From NCBI RefSeq assembly GCF_041146795.1, contig NC_135176.1, forward strand, positions 27,785,786 through 27,849,785: a stretch of DNA of 64,000 bases, given 5' to 3'. Every line of letters starts with the position of its first letter. The first letter of the stretch is position 1. The position numbers and the translations under genes were made by a program. Under the pieces are notes generated by a model that searched no databases, was not told the DNA's origin, and saw only the letters and a program-made list of their open reading frames with translations. Source of the DNA: Maylandia zebra (lineage: Eukaryota > Chordata > Actinopteri > Cichliformes > Cichlidae). This document shows positions 26,456 to 36,520 of this stretch, one piece after another.

Positions 26456-29400
26456 ACAATTCTGTAACTGTAACTTCGGTCGTTGCTGTGCTTTTTTTGG
26501 AAGTCGAATTTCCCAGAGGAACCCACCTGAGGGATTAATAAAGTTCTATCTTATCTTATCTTATGTATTGGTTATTTCCTGTTTTACTTAAAGCGTTTTT
26601 TTCTTTTGGTTTCTACATGTGTTCTGTTCCCTGAGTCCTCCTCATCACTATAAAACCCAGAATTAGATCTATCCTCATATTGTAGCAACTTGACAACCAC
26701 AAGGTATTATTTAGGCTCTTTATTTTACAATATAAAGTGCATGCTGATTTGGCACTATATAAAACTGAATTGAAGGTAGCCATGCCCCAAAGAAAACTCT
26801 TATTTATCATCTGTTTTGCTCAAAATGTGACCAAAATTTACAAAATGAACACAATCCTGTATCAATGAAGACTCAAAACTAGAAATTTATACCACAAACA
26901 CAGGCAGAACGGTGTTTACTGGGGTCATAAATCAAGTGAAAAACATTATTCAGATAGACTCCTATACATGAAATCTAATTGGCCCCCCACTGGCCATTAC
27001 ACAAAATGCAGACTTAAGTCATTTCCACACTGGCGTCACAACTGGAGTCTACGTCTATTTCAAAATGCAACTAGAATCAATGAATGATAAATATGACCAA
27101 ATCATATACAAATATGAACATTGATGCATGTGTGCGAAACATTTTTACAAATAAGATGAAAGTCATACCTATCTTGAGGGTCCTGCGGGCTCCATGTTTG
27201 TTGTTGTAGCAGATTCGCTGCAGCTCGCAGCGTCCTGTAAACTTCCTGGCAACAAACTTTAGGCCCCGCCAAAGACACTTGCAGTAGAGGAACACAAAGA
27301 ACTGGGTCACGACTCTGCAGGGGAGAAAACAAGGGGATTATACTCCTAAAAATTTACACAGATATTATATACAGTGGGTAAAATAAGTATTGAATACATA
27401 ACCAATTTTCTAAGTAATATATTTCTAAAGGTGCTATTGCCATGAACTTCTCACCTTCATTTCTCAGTATTACACATAATTTATGGGCATCTGTGGTTTG
27501 ATTTCTTTGCCTGTGTGGATTGGATTTGTTGTTACCGACATCAGGTGAGTAATGAAATAATAAATAACTGTAGGTATGATTTTTTTTTTCTGTTTGCTTT
27601 TTTACAGTTCAGCATATTACACAAATATGCCTACACAAATTTCTTTTTGACCAATTTTGTTTCACATTAAGTTTGAGACAAAGACACTGAAGTGAAAATG
27701 CAGAAGCAGAGAGGAAGACACAAAGTGTCAGAAGAGTGTGCTTCACATCTTGTCTACTAGGGGAGACTTGCAGCAGATCAAAGCGTGCTATTTTTGCAGG
27801 GGATGCTGAGAATGAAAATGGAAATGTCCTGGGAAATGCATAGTGACCCATTAAGAGAATAAATGATTTCCGGCCTTCGTCCGCCTCGGTCTGCAGAGAA
27901 TGCTGAACATCACCCTGAACACAATCCTTTTTTTCTTCTCAATGTTTTCGCCATCGGTTGTCTCACTAAAGATTGAAAATTGTATTTTCCACTGCTACAC
28001 TCAAAAAAATGAAATTGGGTGGTTGTTAAATTTGCAAAATTCAAACTTGTAATGTGAACAAAATAATTTCATGTTTCTGTGGTGAACGTAATTAAATCAT
28101 GTAGGATCTGCATGAAATCCGGCAACTTCATTTATTCTTGTTGAGATGACATAATACAATCTAGTAAGAGTGGTTAGTTGCCTGGACTCACAGAATTCAC
28201 AAGATCACACAAGAGTTCAAACCACAGGAAAATCACTGCGGTTAGAAGAGATAGACAACCATACACACATATGCCTTAGCTATTTATTGCGGTTTAACCT
28301 GTAAAGGACAAAAACATACAGAAAATTCTATATCAAGCCTTGTAATCATAGCTTCCCTATTTTTTTGAAGTCTAGATTGACAGGTCGGTGGCACAGTGGT
28401 TAGCACTGTTGCCTCGCACCCTATCACATCTGGGATAGGCCCCAGCCTCACTGCAACCCTGGTAAAGATAAGAGGATGGATGGAGTTATTATTATAAATC
28501 CATTAACATCTTATGTTAACCAGACTCTAGACTTTGTTGAACACTCCAAAAAATAACTCTTTAAATGAACTTAAAATAATCATGGAAAGGATTTCCACAT
28601 TAATAAATAGCTTTCTATTACGATTAAGCATTTTTGTCGCACTAACGTAATTTGCATGGGTAGGATCAACTTAATTAAATTAAGTTGGACTCAACCTTAG
28701 TAAAACAGTTGATTCATCATTAATTAATCACGTTACTCTAACTCAAGTACATTAAGTTGGAATAACAGAATTGCATAATGCTAAAATAAAGCAATTTATT
28801 TACGTGGAAATTCTTTCAATGATTTTTTTATGTTCATTCAAAGAGTTATTTTTTTGAGTCTACTACTTTTTTTTAAATTTCCAATGTATAAATGGATTGA
28901 AAGCATTAGTAGGTAAGCTAATGGTAGCAAGAAAGCAGATTTTGTGTAGCGATTGGGAGGACTCACAGTACTTTAAGTACACTTGAAAACTTTTCTTTTC
29001 TATCCAGCTGCAAATCCTCTATCTTTGTTCAGCATTTACAATTTTTCCAGACAGAAATCAAGCCAGCTTGTGCACAAAGATCACAGTAGGACATGATCTT
29101 CAGTATCAACAACAACAAATAGAAGGTAAGAAAGGTCCGTGGGGATTAATCTTTCATTCTCAGCTTGTGGATGAGACTGGCATGTTGAACAGCTCGTACT
29201 GACACTCAGCTTTTTAACCTTCAAGGAAGCAAACACCGAGCAAAGGGAGAGTGAAGGAGGCGTTTAAGGTTATATAGCAACCCACAATTACAGGCTTAAT
29301 ACACAGAACTGTCTAATAAAATGTCCTTGAACAACACACTTGCCACCTGCTAATCTATTTTAAAGGGTTACCCCACTGAGTCATACACATAAAGGTCAGT

Positions 29401-30957
29401 TTGCTGGTTATTGCGAGACCTGCTCATCCTGTGAAAACGGTCAAAACAATGGAGACAACCTCCCACCATCATTTTATTAAACTTCACTTTGATTTAATTA
29501 CACACAAGAAAAAACCCTAACTGATGTCCCCAGCTGCTAGAATGATTAAAGTGTTGCCGTTAATTCCTTCAAAATACTCTGATCAGCCAAAAGCATGAAT
29601 CATATTTCCATCTCTAAACTATTGGTAGAGTCATCGTGGCACATTAGAATAATTACTGTAAGCAAACACAGCCATCAGTGAAAAACATTGGCAGCCTCTA
29701 CTGGCTTCTACTGTTCATTAAAAGTTAATGAAGCTAAATTTTCTCCAACAAATTTATTCATTCACTTGGGAAATCAGTTGGGATTTATGGGAAATTTGGT
29801 ATGAACTGGGGCAAGGGGGGGGGGGGAAGCACTGGTGGGTAAAGCCAATTTAAAGATTGATGACTACAGATGTGGAAAAAGCACAGTTATGAATACTGCT
29901 GGCTTTGCTAAATGCAAAACATTTAAGAATCTATCTCCAAAATACTGCCAAGTTCTTTTTTTCTCCGTCATTTGGTGTTTTACATTAAAGGTGTTTTATT
30001 TCACCTGTGTTTTGTTCCCAACACAGTTTCACAGCAGCTTGTGAAATGTTCACAGCTTCTAATCGTATTCATGGACATTAACCTCCCCTCCTTATTTTCA
30101 CGTCCCTGAATACATTTATACATGTCAAGCCTTATATGTACAGATTCCTATGGATGCTTGTTTCCACTAAAGAACAAAATGTCTGTCTGCCTAAGAACTT
30201 CAGTTCAAGACAAACAAAATCTGATCTGCTGCTAAGCTGTCAATCATCTAGACCAATTTAGAACCACCAGTTAGAGTGGTAGACATAGTCTTTGGACTAT
30301 GGAAATAAGCCAGAGAATCAGGACAAAACACACAACAAACTTAACACAGAAAACTAACCAGGCCATTTAAACCTCTTGCTACAAAGTGACAGTGCTAACC
30401 ACTTCTGCATCAAACTATCAGAAAGCTCTTCCTCAGTGACCTCATTAAACACTTTCCTGAAGACTTTATAGGCTCAGGTGTTAATTTCACCCACATTGAT
30501 TAAACTTTTGCTTTTTAATATTATACTCTCCCAGTTTTGGTCAATATTGAGCCCAAAATAGGGGGGGAAAAACCCATTAAAAAAAAACACACATTAAAAA
30601 GCCAAGGCAGAAAGAGAGAACTATTAATAGAAACACCTCTGGAGTGCTCCATTATTAAGAGGCCTCCTTACAAAGGGACTCATTCAAAGCCATTCACACC
30701 ATAACAGCCACTTACTGCTACACAATGTCATAATGGACTGGAAAGAGCTTAAATGGGAGGACTGGGAATAAAGGGACCGCGGTGCTTGTTATTAATAATT
30801 AATTATAGCAGGTAGAAGGCAAACATGGATAAACAAGCTGAGAAGAGAAGGAGGAGAGTGACGATGAATTCCTTCACGTTTCCATGCAAAATGAAAATCC
30901 ACAGCACAGCTTCCATCTTAATCACGGAGACTCGCCTTACCTCAGGAAATGCTTCAT
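19347..30957 (-). CDS. elmod1: ELMO domain-containing protein 1 (complete, 10 coding exons, 327 aa)
   Basis: Exons in transcript order: 30957-30941, 27314-27169, 24034-24006, 23852-23755, 23593-23464, 23115-22982, 22775-22707, 21315-21265, 20578-20445, 19522-19347. Phases join cleanly and all introns are GT-AG. The protein starts MKHFLRVVTQFF and ends HLVNL, close to the 334-aa human protein. The ELMO domain fills roughly residues 130-310. The GAP signature W159...GFQGSDPKTDFRG (163-175) includes R174, the arginine conserved in ELMOD GAPs. From family knowledge, ELMOD1 stimulates GTP hydrolysis by Arl2 and other Arf-family GTPases at internal membranes and is needed in inner-ear hair cells. 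The N-terminal hydrophobic, cysteine-containing stretch (about 10-25) may aid membrane association. Intron 2 holds a LINE in the opposite orientation. The ATG sits in a CpG-rich region. Identification is firm. Confidence 0.97.
21977..21991 (+). promoter_or_regulatory. CTCF-like motif
   Basis: CCAGCAGGGGGCGAC matches the core CTCF consensus (CCASYAGRKGGCR). It lies in ELMOD1 intron 7 (between the exons at 22707 and 21315), within sequence that resembles a dispersed fish repeat. Occupancy is unknown. A weaker match (CCACCAGGGGCGCTAC) is at 19898-19913 on the same strand. Confidence 0.35.
24366..26201 (+). CDS. LINE reverse transcriptase ORF (truncated, 611 codons)
   Basis: An uninterrupted frame encoding the C-terminal part of a LINE ORF2 protein. 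A basic, charged N-terminal stretch leads to a proline/serine-rich linker (about 77-133), then the RT domain: RKAAGPDKV (about 147-155), NDFRPVALTS, LFLDFSSAFNTIRP with the first catalytic aspartate, STGAPQGTVLSPLLF, and KFADDTAI (about 364-371) with the catalytic FADD. A thumb and C-terminal region with FVPHAIRLFN follow. The apurinic endonuclease domain is absent through 5' truncation, so it cannot transpose by itself, but lack of stops over 600 codons suggests a fairly recent insertion. The ATG chosen is simply the first in frame. Clade (Rex1 versus L2/CR1) is not settled. Confidence 0.88.
   Translation: MKEEMKAAQREVKRCLREAKDTYRRKVEQKLERNNMREVWNGVKTITGHNTKKSTVGGTVEKANELNNFFNRFDQPTTPPPSPSPSLQSPLPTLLPPSLPPLPDTMTPPSSNPSLSSKTSPPLPSSQTSPSVTVDQVRRQLRKLRPRKAAGPDKVCPRMLKACAAELGEPLQRVFNLSLRLGRVPALWKTSCIVPVPKKNRPNELNDFRPVALTSHLMKTLERLFLNFLRPQVQHAQDPLQFAYKAGVGVEDAILYLLHRAHSHLDGGKGTVRILFLDFSSAFNTIRPCMLQEKLNRMEVDPCLVAWISDYLTDRPQYVRLKDITSDTVVSSTGAPQGTVLSPLLFTLYTSDFCYNSELCHIQKFADDTAIMGCIWDDQEEEYRSLVRNFVAWSHTNHLQLNTSKTKELVVDFGRSREGPLPVQIEGEEVEVVNKYKYLGLWVDNKLDWSCNTEHLYKKAQSRLYFLRRLRSFNICRKLLRMFYQSVVAGVLFYAVVCWGSSTAKKDSSRLEKLIRRASSVVGMKLDTLVTVAEKRTLKKLLDIMNNAGHPLHTAINNQKSLFSDRLLLPKTRTNRLKNSFVPHAIRLFNSSLEGRGRGNRRTKEGGTTKL
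26372..26446. repeat. (GT)n microsatellite in LINE 3' UTR
   Basis: About 37 GT units followed by a short TA run, inside the 3' UTR of the LINE. Confidence 0.97.
26685..26775 (+). repeat. L2-type 3' end fragment
   Basis: TCTTTATTTTACAATATAAA, then GATTTGGCACTATATAAAAC and TGAATTGAA, matches the widespread fish L2/SINE 3' terminus that ends in ATATAAATAAAATTGAATTG. Only about 90 bases survive. It lies in ELMOD1 intron 2. Confidence 0.6.
28385..28484 (+). repeat. Short dispersed repeat ending in GGATGGATGG (internally deleted)
   Basis: It starts GGTGGCACAGTGGTTAGCAC and TGTTGCCTCGCA and ends GGGATAGGCCCCAGCCTC, ACTGCAACCCT and AGAGGATGGATGG. These are the two ends of a very common fish repeat with a tRNA-like head and a GATG tail, joined by an internal deletion. 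The reverse-oriented 3' part of the same family is at 59360-59482. Confidence 0.7.
28543..28859. mobile_element. MITE with long imperfect terminal inverted repeats
   Basis: A 317-bp unit. The left end (ACTCCAAAAAATAACTCTTT, then AAATGAAC...ATCATGGAAAGGATTTCCAC) is matched in reverse complement by the right end (GTGGAAATTCTTTCAATGAT...GTTCATTCAAAGAGTTATTT) over about 55 bases with a few mismatches. It is non-coding and AT-rich between. It lies in ELMOD1 intron 1. A related terminus, ACACTCAAAAAAATG, is at about 27999. Confidence 0.75.
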
Positions 30958-31560
30958 CTCGGCCGCTGTTACCCCTCAGGTGTCTCCGGTGCTAGTGCAG
31001 TTGAGTGATCACCTGGAAACGGAGGAGATGATGAGTGTTTGAGGCTTGCGGACACGGAGCCGCCAGACAGGCCCGAGCTCCGGAGCTGTCCGCGGTGCTG
31101 AGGAATTAACGCGCATGCAAATCTGCGGCTCTCCGCCGCAACAGCGCTTGATTCCTGCGAGCCGCAGAGCTTCTGTTTGGGTTAAATTTGGCGCTGTAAA
31201 AACCACAGCCACCCACAGAAGCTCTTCTGGAGGATTGAGGGCGGTTATTTAAGGTTTTCAGAGCAGAAAAAGGCAGATAAATTCAATTTTCATTCCTCGT
31301 TCGTCTCCGGTGTGATTAGCAAACCAAGGCGCAAACACTGAGTAATCTGTAGCTGAAGACGCTACAGGAAATCAAACAGCGGCTGTAAAAGGTTTACCTG
31401 TAATATAACCGGTAAAACCAAAAGAAAAAGACCCTTTTCTTACCGATTTGGGATAATAAGGAGGCAAAACGGAAGGCGGGAGGCGGCAGGGTGCAGCGTT
31501 TTTGTCCTCTTCTCTGGGCTACAGTCGCCTGCTTTCCTCCATGTTGACTGACACTCAGTC
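30958..31560 (-). promoter_or_regulatory. elmod1: ELMOD1 CpG-rich promoter and 5' UTR region
   Basis: CpG density rises sharply compared with the flanking AT-rich DNA, immediately upstream of the ELMOD1 start codon. GCGCATGC (31111-31118, an NRF1-like half site) overlaps a perfect octamer ATGCAAAT (31115-31122). The transcription start and any untranslated first exon cannot be placed from sequence alone. Confidence 0.6.
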
Positions 31561-31639
31561 TAAAAGCTACAGCAACAGCAACGCAGTGCAGAATAACAGC
31601 ACTCATAAAGTCCCAGGAACATTTTCTACCAGTATCATG

Positions 31640-32105
31640 TATTGATAAAACTGGACACGTTCTTGTTTTTGTACCTTAAAAAGTGTAGTTGCACGTTTCC
31701 ATCTCCTTGTTTTCATTGTTCAATTCTCAACCAAAACAGCTTTGCATGATTTATAGTTTAAAACCATCCTTATTTGGTTTATACTTGCCCTTAGGGCCTC
31801 AGTTTGTCCCTTAGAACAAACCAGTTTAGCTCCTTTCCTTTCTTCTTTAATACGCTTTCTTCTGATTGGCTGCCCCTCAAAAACAGACGGTTTGAATAGC
31901 AGGTGGGTGGGGCTTCTGGACCTGAGATAGCCGTATTAGAAATAGCTCCCTAATGCCATATAGATCCAAAAGTAGACAAAGAATAAACTGAAGCCTTACG
32001 TTTTGGTTCACAGAATTTTGGTTCTTCATTATTTGAAACGTATCACTATGAACACCAATAAATGTTCTAATATAGATATTAAAGGGAATGTGTAATAGGA
32101 CCACT
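31640..32105 (-). repeat. Unclassified dispersed repeat, copy A of three
   Basis: In reverse complement it carries TTTTGAGGGGCAGCCAATCA and GAAGAAAG, then AGGATGGTTTTAAACT and ATCATGCAAAGCT. These segments recur collinearly at 36100-36520 and 41440-41810 on the plus strand. No coding capacity or clear terminal inverted repeats were seen. Confidence 0.6.
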
Positions 32106-32239
32106 TTAATATCTTGTAGTGTAGAGATTCATTAACCTTCTGTGGTCTGAGTCATCATTGGTCATTATCCTATGTTTTGGATAAAAGCAAAAAAGGCTTT
32201 TTTTAAAGACTTGTATGAACAATAAAAAAAATACATATT

Positions 32240-32800
32240 AGGATAACACAGGGTTATTGCCAATGGTGGCTTCACAGGATTCATTTCATCTCTAAGCTGC
32301 ATGATCTTGTGATGATTCAGCTTGGCATTTGCCATGAGTTTGCCTTTCCCACTGATCCACTGCCAGACCAATCACACTGGATGAAACTGCATGCAGCATG
32401 ATGTTCACCACGGTGTTTCCAGACTCTTCTGTCTGCCACATGTGCTCAGTGTGAACCTGCTCTCATCGGTGAAGGGAATGGGACATCGGTGGTGGACCTG
32501 AAGGTTCTGGTGCTCTCTGGATTATGCCAGTCAAGCTCTTCAGTGGTGGGCTATGAACACTAAGTCCAACTAATGATGTCAGGCCATCATTTCACCCTAA
32601 TAGAGTGACAATCTGATCAGATACATACACATGAGCATATCACTGGAAGTCATTTTGTAGGGCTCCAGCAGTACTACCCTTCTTCCTCCTTGCACAAAGC
32701 AGCAGATTGATTGATAGTTGATGTCCTTCTGCAGCCCTTTTGTCTCCTTGTGTGACAGCCTATCTCCTGCTGCAGGTACCATCTCATGCTATAACCAGTG
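32240..32800 (-). mobile_element. Degenerate Tc1/mariner-like transposase fragment
   Basis: On the minus strand, around 32450-32485, the sequence decodes as FTDESRFTLSTC, the block holding a catalytic aspartate in Tc1-like DDE transposases. The flanking parts match the N-terminal side of the same family by eye, with stops and deletions. Plus-strand landmarks such as GGTGCTCTCTGGATTATGCC and GTCATTTTGTAGGGCTCCAG belong to the fish family whose terminus is seen at 5848-6170. Neither terminus is present here. Confidence 0.65.
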
Positions 32801-32857
32801 ATGAGCAAAACAGGAAAAAGCTAAATTATAGATAAACAAGTTCTTTTTAATTATGTA

Positions 32858-34128
32858 GGGGAGACCGGGGATAGTTGTAACATTTTTGACATTTCTGTCT
32901 GTAAATTGGAGCTCGTTTAAGGTAGTGGATTCAAAATGTAATGCAAAGTATTTACATGTCTCGGCTATTAAATAGTGCAGCTATTTTCTCTGCAGCACAA
33001 TTGCCCATTGCATGGTATGGCCTCAAACACAAAGAGTGAAATGTTACAATTAACCCCATAGTCTGGGTTAGTTGTAACATATCCTGGGGTGAAATGTAAC
33101 ACAATGAAATAAGGGTACTGACAAAACATTAACATGTAATCTTTGTTTATTCAACACATGAATGCACTTAGAGCCATTTATGTAGCTACGTGTGTGTGTG
33201 ACAGAATGCAGAAATCTAGCTTTTGAACATATTCCAACCCCCCAAAAAAGACAAATTATGGAATTTTCTGCAACTGAATATTTCATTAATTTTGGTTGGT
33301 CTTCCTTGAGTTTGGCCTCATTGGCTCAGTGGGCATTATAACCTACAGCTCTTGCACCAATTTTGAACATAACAATGAAGCTGAAAAATTGTAGTTGTGC
33401 ACCAGCATCGCAATTCCATTACTTTTTATCATGGCTTACCTTGGTGTGGTTTGCAAAGTGCTTCAGAAAGATGAGGAAATCTGTTTCTTGCACCCATCCT
33501 GATTTATTTCCACTACCAGTACTTCCTACTGGTCCATCTCTGACACAGTGGTCTGCATAATGTGTGTGTGGGGAACACAAACAGTGGAGGAATTGTGTTG
33601 CCAATGGCATTAACCGCATATACAAAAGCGACCAGTGAACCTCTCTCTGCTGATGCCGTTGCCCCAACTTGTTTAATATAAGTTAAAGTAATAGTGTGGT
33701 AAGTTGTAACATCTGCATTATTGTTACAACTAACCCAGACTGTTGCTGTTACAACTGACCCAGACTCCTATAGCCATGAACTAGCTAACATTACAGCCAA
33801 TGGCTAAAACATTAGCACTAAAGACCTACACAGAATATATCCCCATAGACATACAAATAACATCATTTAAGTTTGATGAGTTTAACTGCAAAGCAGATAA
33901 TGCTATTAAACATTGAAATAAAGTAGAAAAACTTACTTTTTGGCATACAAATGACTTTTTTTCATGTTAAATTGTCTGTGTTTGACAAAATGTGCTGATT
34001 TTTCACATGTGATAGCAGAACTGAGTTGGGCATGCACAGGATGAGTCACATCATTTGAAACTTAGCCCTGACTGGAGAAATTGGAAGTCTTACAACTGAC
34101 CCACGTTACAACTATCCCCGGTCTCCCC
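32858..34128. mobile_element. Non-autonomous DNA transposon with perfect 24-bp TIRs
   Basis: A 1271-bp element bounded by exact inverted repeats of 24 bases (32858-32881 and 34105-34128; outer part GGGGAGACCGGGGATAG) and flanked on both sides by TA. Inside, a motif related to GTTACAACTRACCC recurs: GGGTTAGTTGTAAC at 33065-33078 and, inverted, at 33723-33736, 33748-33761 and 34089-34102, with weaker copies at 33043-33057 and 33696-33710. Such subterminal arrays are typical of transposase binding sites. There is no transposase frame. TA flanks fit Tc1/mariner-type targeting, but the superfamily is unproven. Confidence 0.85.
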
Positions 34129-34179
34129 TACTTTTTTCAAATAAATTAATTAACAATAACATCTCAATACATTTGCTGT

Positions 34180-34668
34180 TTTTATTCAAATAGAATACAT
34201 ACACACCAAAATATTTTTGATTGTTTGCTGTGCTCTGTATCTTTACATCTGTATTTGTCTTGGACTGAGAACCACCACAGTACAATATCATTTGGGTTTC
34301 GTATTGCTAAGTCTTCTTTACGTCCTGTAAGTTGTGAGGTGGGGCTTCCATGGGTTGGACTTCTATCCCTTATTGGATTTTGATCTGGGGAATTTGGAGG
34401 CCAAGTCAACACCTCAAACTGGATACTGCCGTTGCCTTCAAACTATTCCTGAACCATTTCACTTTGTGGCAGGGTGCATTATCCTCCTGAAAGAGGCCAC
34501 AGCCATCAGGGAGTGCAGGTTCCATGAAGAGGTGTACGTGGTCTGGAACAATGCTTAGGTAGGAGGTACATGTCAAAGTAACATCCACATATAGGTGCAA
34601 TGGTGACAAGATAATCAGTGCTGTTCACGTCACCTGTCAGTGGTCATAATGTTATGCCTGATCAGTAT
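34180..34668 (-). mobile_element. Internally deleted Tc1/mariner-like transposon
   Basis: Minus-strand frames contain CGLFQEDNAPCHKVK (34450-34495), the second catalytic-aspartate block of a fish Tc1-like transposase, and LTWPPNSPDQNPI (34370-34410), the block that normally holds the third acidic residue. The right end reads CAGTGGTCATAATGTTATGC then CTGATCAGTAT, the terminus of that family. The helix-turn-helix half is missing and frames are broken. Confidence 0.8.
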
Positions 34669-34834
34669 GCTTCCATGTTACTGTTTACTAATTAAGGTCA
34701 TGACATAGTTAAGGACTCTTGTTCTGGTTAAACTGAATACATAACCAGATCAACTTTCCTATATCATGTGCAAAATTATAGCACGTGCCATATTTCCACA
34801 TCATATTTCACACACACACATTCTTGTTAAATTA

Positions 34835-35586
34835 CATTCACCAGCCACTTTATTAGGTGCACTTTGCTAGAACCCAACTGAACTCCCCTTTGCTTTCAGA
34901 ATTCAAGGCAGAAACATTCCTTTAAGACTTTGGGTCATATTAACATGATTAGCATCACATAATTGCTGAAAATATTTTGGCTGCACATCCCTGATGCAAA
35001 TCTCCTGTTCCACCACATCCCAAAGGTACAGTACTTTATCAATTGAGATTTGATGACTGAATTCTGACCCTACCAGTCTTCTATTCTCCCATTTTTGTGA
35101 GCCTATATGAACTCCAGCCTCCAGTGGCACAGTGCTGTCTTCTACTGCTGTACCCCATCTGCTTCAAGGTCTGATGTGCTTTGCTCTTCTGTATACCTTG
35201 GTTGTAACAAGAGGTTATTTGAGTAACTGTTCTTATCATCTGGAAGCAGATATCTGATATCAGTGGGGCATTTTCTCCCACTAAGGTTCCACTCACTTAA
35301 TATTTGTTTTTTGGACTCTGTAAACCTTTTGCTGGTTGTGTGGAAAACAAATCTCAGGAAATCAGCATTTCCTGAAATACTCAGATCAGCCCACGAGAGA
35401 CCAGCAACCATGTGGTGTTTAACATCCCTTAAATCACCCTTCTTCCCTACTCTGATGCTGGGTTTGAACTTGGTTGTCCTGACCCTGTCTACATCCCTAA
35501 ATGGGTTGAGTTGCTGTCATGTGCTTGGCTGATTGGATACTTCCGCAGATGGGAACAAATATACCTAAACAAGAGGACAGTGAGTG
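34835..35586 (-). mobile_element. Internally deleted Tc1/mariner-like element (second member)
   Basis: It starts CATTCACCAGCCACTTTATT, then AGGTGCA, and ends ATACCTAAACAAGAGGACAG then TGAGTG, imperfect inverted termini of the family also seen at 16770-17174. The body keeps antisense transposase landmarks (TTCCACCACATCCCAAAGG; CTCAGATCAGCCCACGAGAG; CTTAAATCACCCTTCTTCCC, antisense of the N-terminal MGKK-type start) but has lost the catalytic middle. At 752 bp it is about half the expected length. Confidence 0.75.
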
Positions 35587-36099
35587 CATAATCAAGAGAT
35601 AGAATATCCACACATCATTTGTCTAATGCAGGACTGAGATAGACTTACATGTTTTCATTTCTGTAAAATCATTTTAAAGTAAAGTAACTGAGAAAAGACA
35701 AGAACAAAGAAAATTTCAAAAAATATTTTAATAGTAAAAAAGTAAAACTCTGGGTGCAAGAAAGCCATGATGCAGTTTGTAGATTGCCAAATGACATGAG
35801 TATAAAAACTGTAACAGCACCAGAGGAGACAACTAAATGAGCTAAGTCATTTGTCTGCATGCAGCCATGTAACTCAGAGGAATGTAAAACTGTAGACTGT
35901 AGAGGTGAAGAAACAACAAAAACAAAACATGAAATATGGTGACATTTTATGAAACAAAAAAGAAAACAAACAAAAATCAATAATCAAACAATAAACAGCA
36001 GCGGGAGTGAAAGTTGACGTCAACTGACCCACCCTCTTTAACCCCTTTTCTCTGTTTATTAAATAAAGGAGAAAACCGCAAAAATAAATCTTACAGGGG
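35587..36099. other. Intergenic, nothing recognised
   Basis: A-rich plus strand without a supported gene or repeat. Confidence 0.4.
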
Positions 36100-36520
36100 A
36101 CTTATTATGCTTTCCTTTTGTCTGTGATGATATTCTGTTAATATGCTCAAATTAAAAATAACTAAAGTCTAAATTAAGGCTCTGTTTATCAGAGGAGGTA
36201 CTCCTAACATGGTCATCCCAGGTACACTACAAAGACTCTGAATACAGAAGCTCCGCCTACCAGTTGTTAGAACTTTGTTTCTGAGGGGCAGCCAATCAGA
36301 AGAAAATTGGCTTAAATGGGGAGGAGCCTAAACACTTTGTTTTAGACAGTGGATGAAGTGAAGGGCTGTGCTATTCAGTTCAATCCAATTTCATTTATAC
36401 AGCATTGTGCTAACGCCCACAATAAGATTTTAAAAAAGGATGATTCTGAACTGTGGATCACACTAAGCTAAAGAATAAAAATATGGAACTGAAAATAGAC
36501 ACAATAGGTCCTTTTTGTAA
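36100..36520 (+). repeat. Unclassified dispersed repeat, copy B of three
   Basis: It contains TTTCTGAGGGGCAGCCAATC and AGAAGAAAATTGGC, then GGGGAGGAGCCTAAACA, then AAAAAAGGATGATTCTGAAC and AATAGGTCC, in the same order as copies A and C. A short L2-type end (CAATCCAATTTCATTTATAC at about 36382) interrupts it. Confidence 0.6.

Larger units (their letters stand above)
24352..26562 (+). mobile_element. 5'-truncated Rex1/L2-like LINE in ELMOD1 intron 2
   Basis: A jockey-superfamily non-LTR retrotransposon, opposite in strand to the host gene. It starts inside the ORF2 linker (no endonuclease domain), carries the whole RT and C-terminal region, then a 3' UTR with a long (GT)n tract, and ends GGGATTAATAAAGTTC followed by TTATC pentamers, the tail type of fish CR1/L2/Rex1 LINEs. 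Target-site duplications could not be fixed by eye. It inserted within the 3.1-kb intron between the exons at 27169 and 24034. Confidence 0.88.

Noticed and set aside
26282..26538. Open frames through the (GT)n tract
   Set aside because: They encode only cysteine-valine dipeptide repeats and lie in the LINE 3' UTR.
31009..31252. Overlapping 67-68 codon frames on both strands at the ELMOD1 promoter
   Set aside because: Open frames are expected in GC-rich CpG islands, where stop codons are rare; no protein similarity seen.
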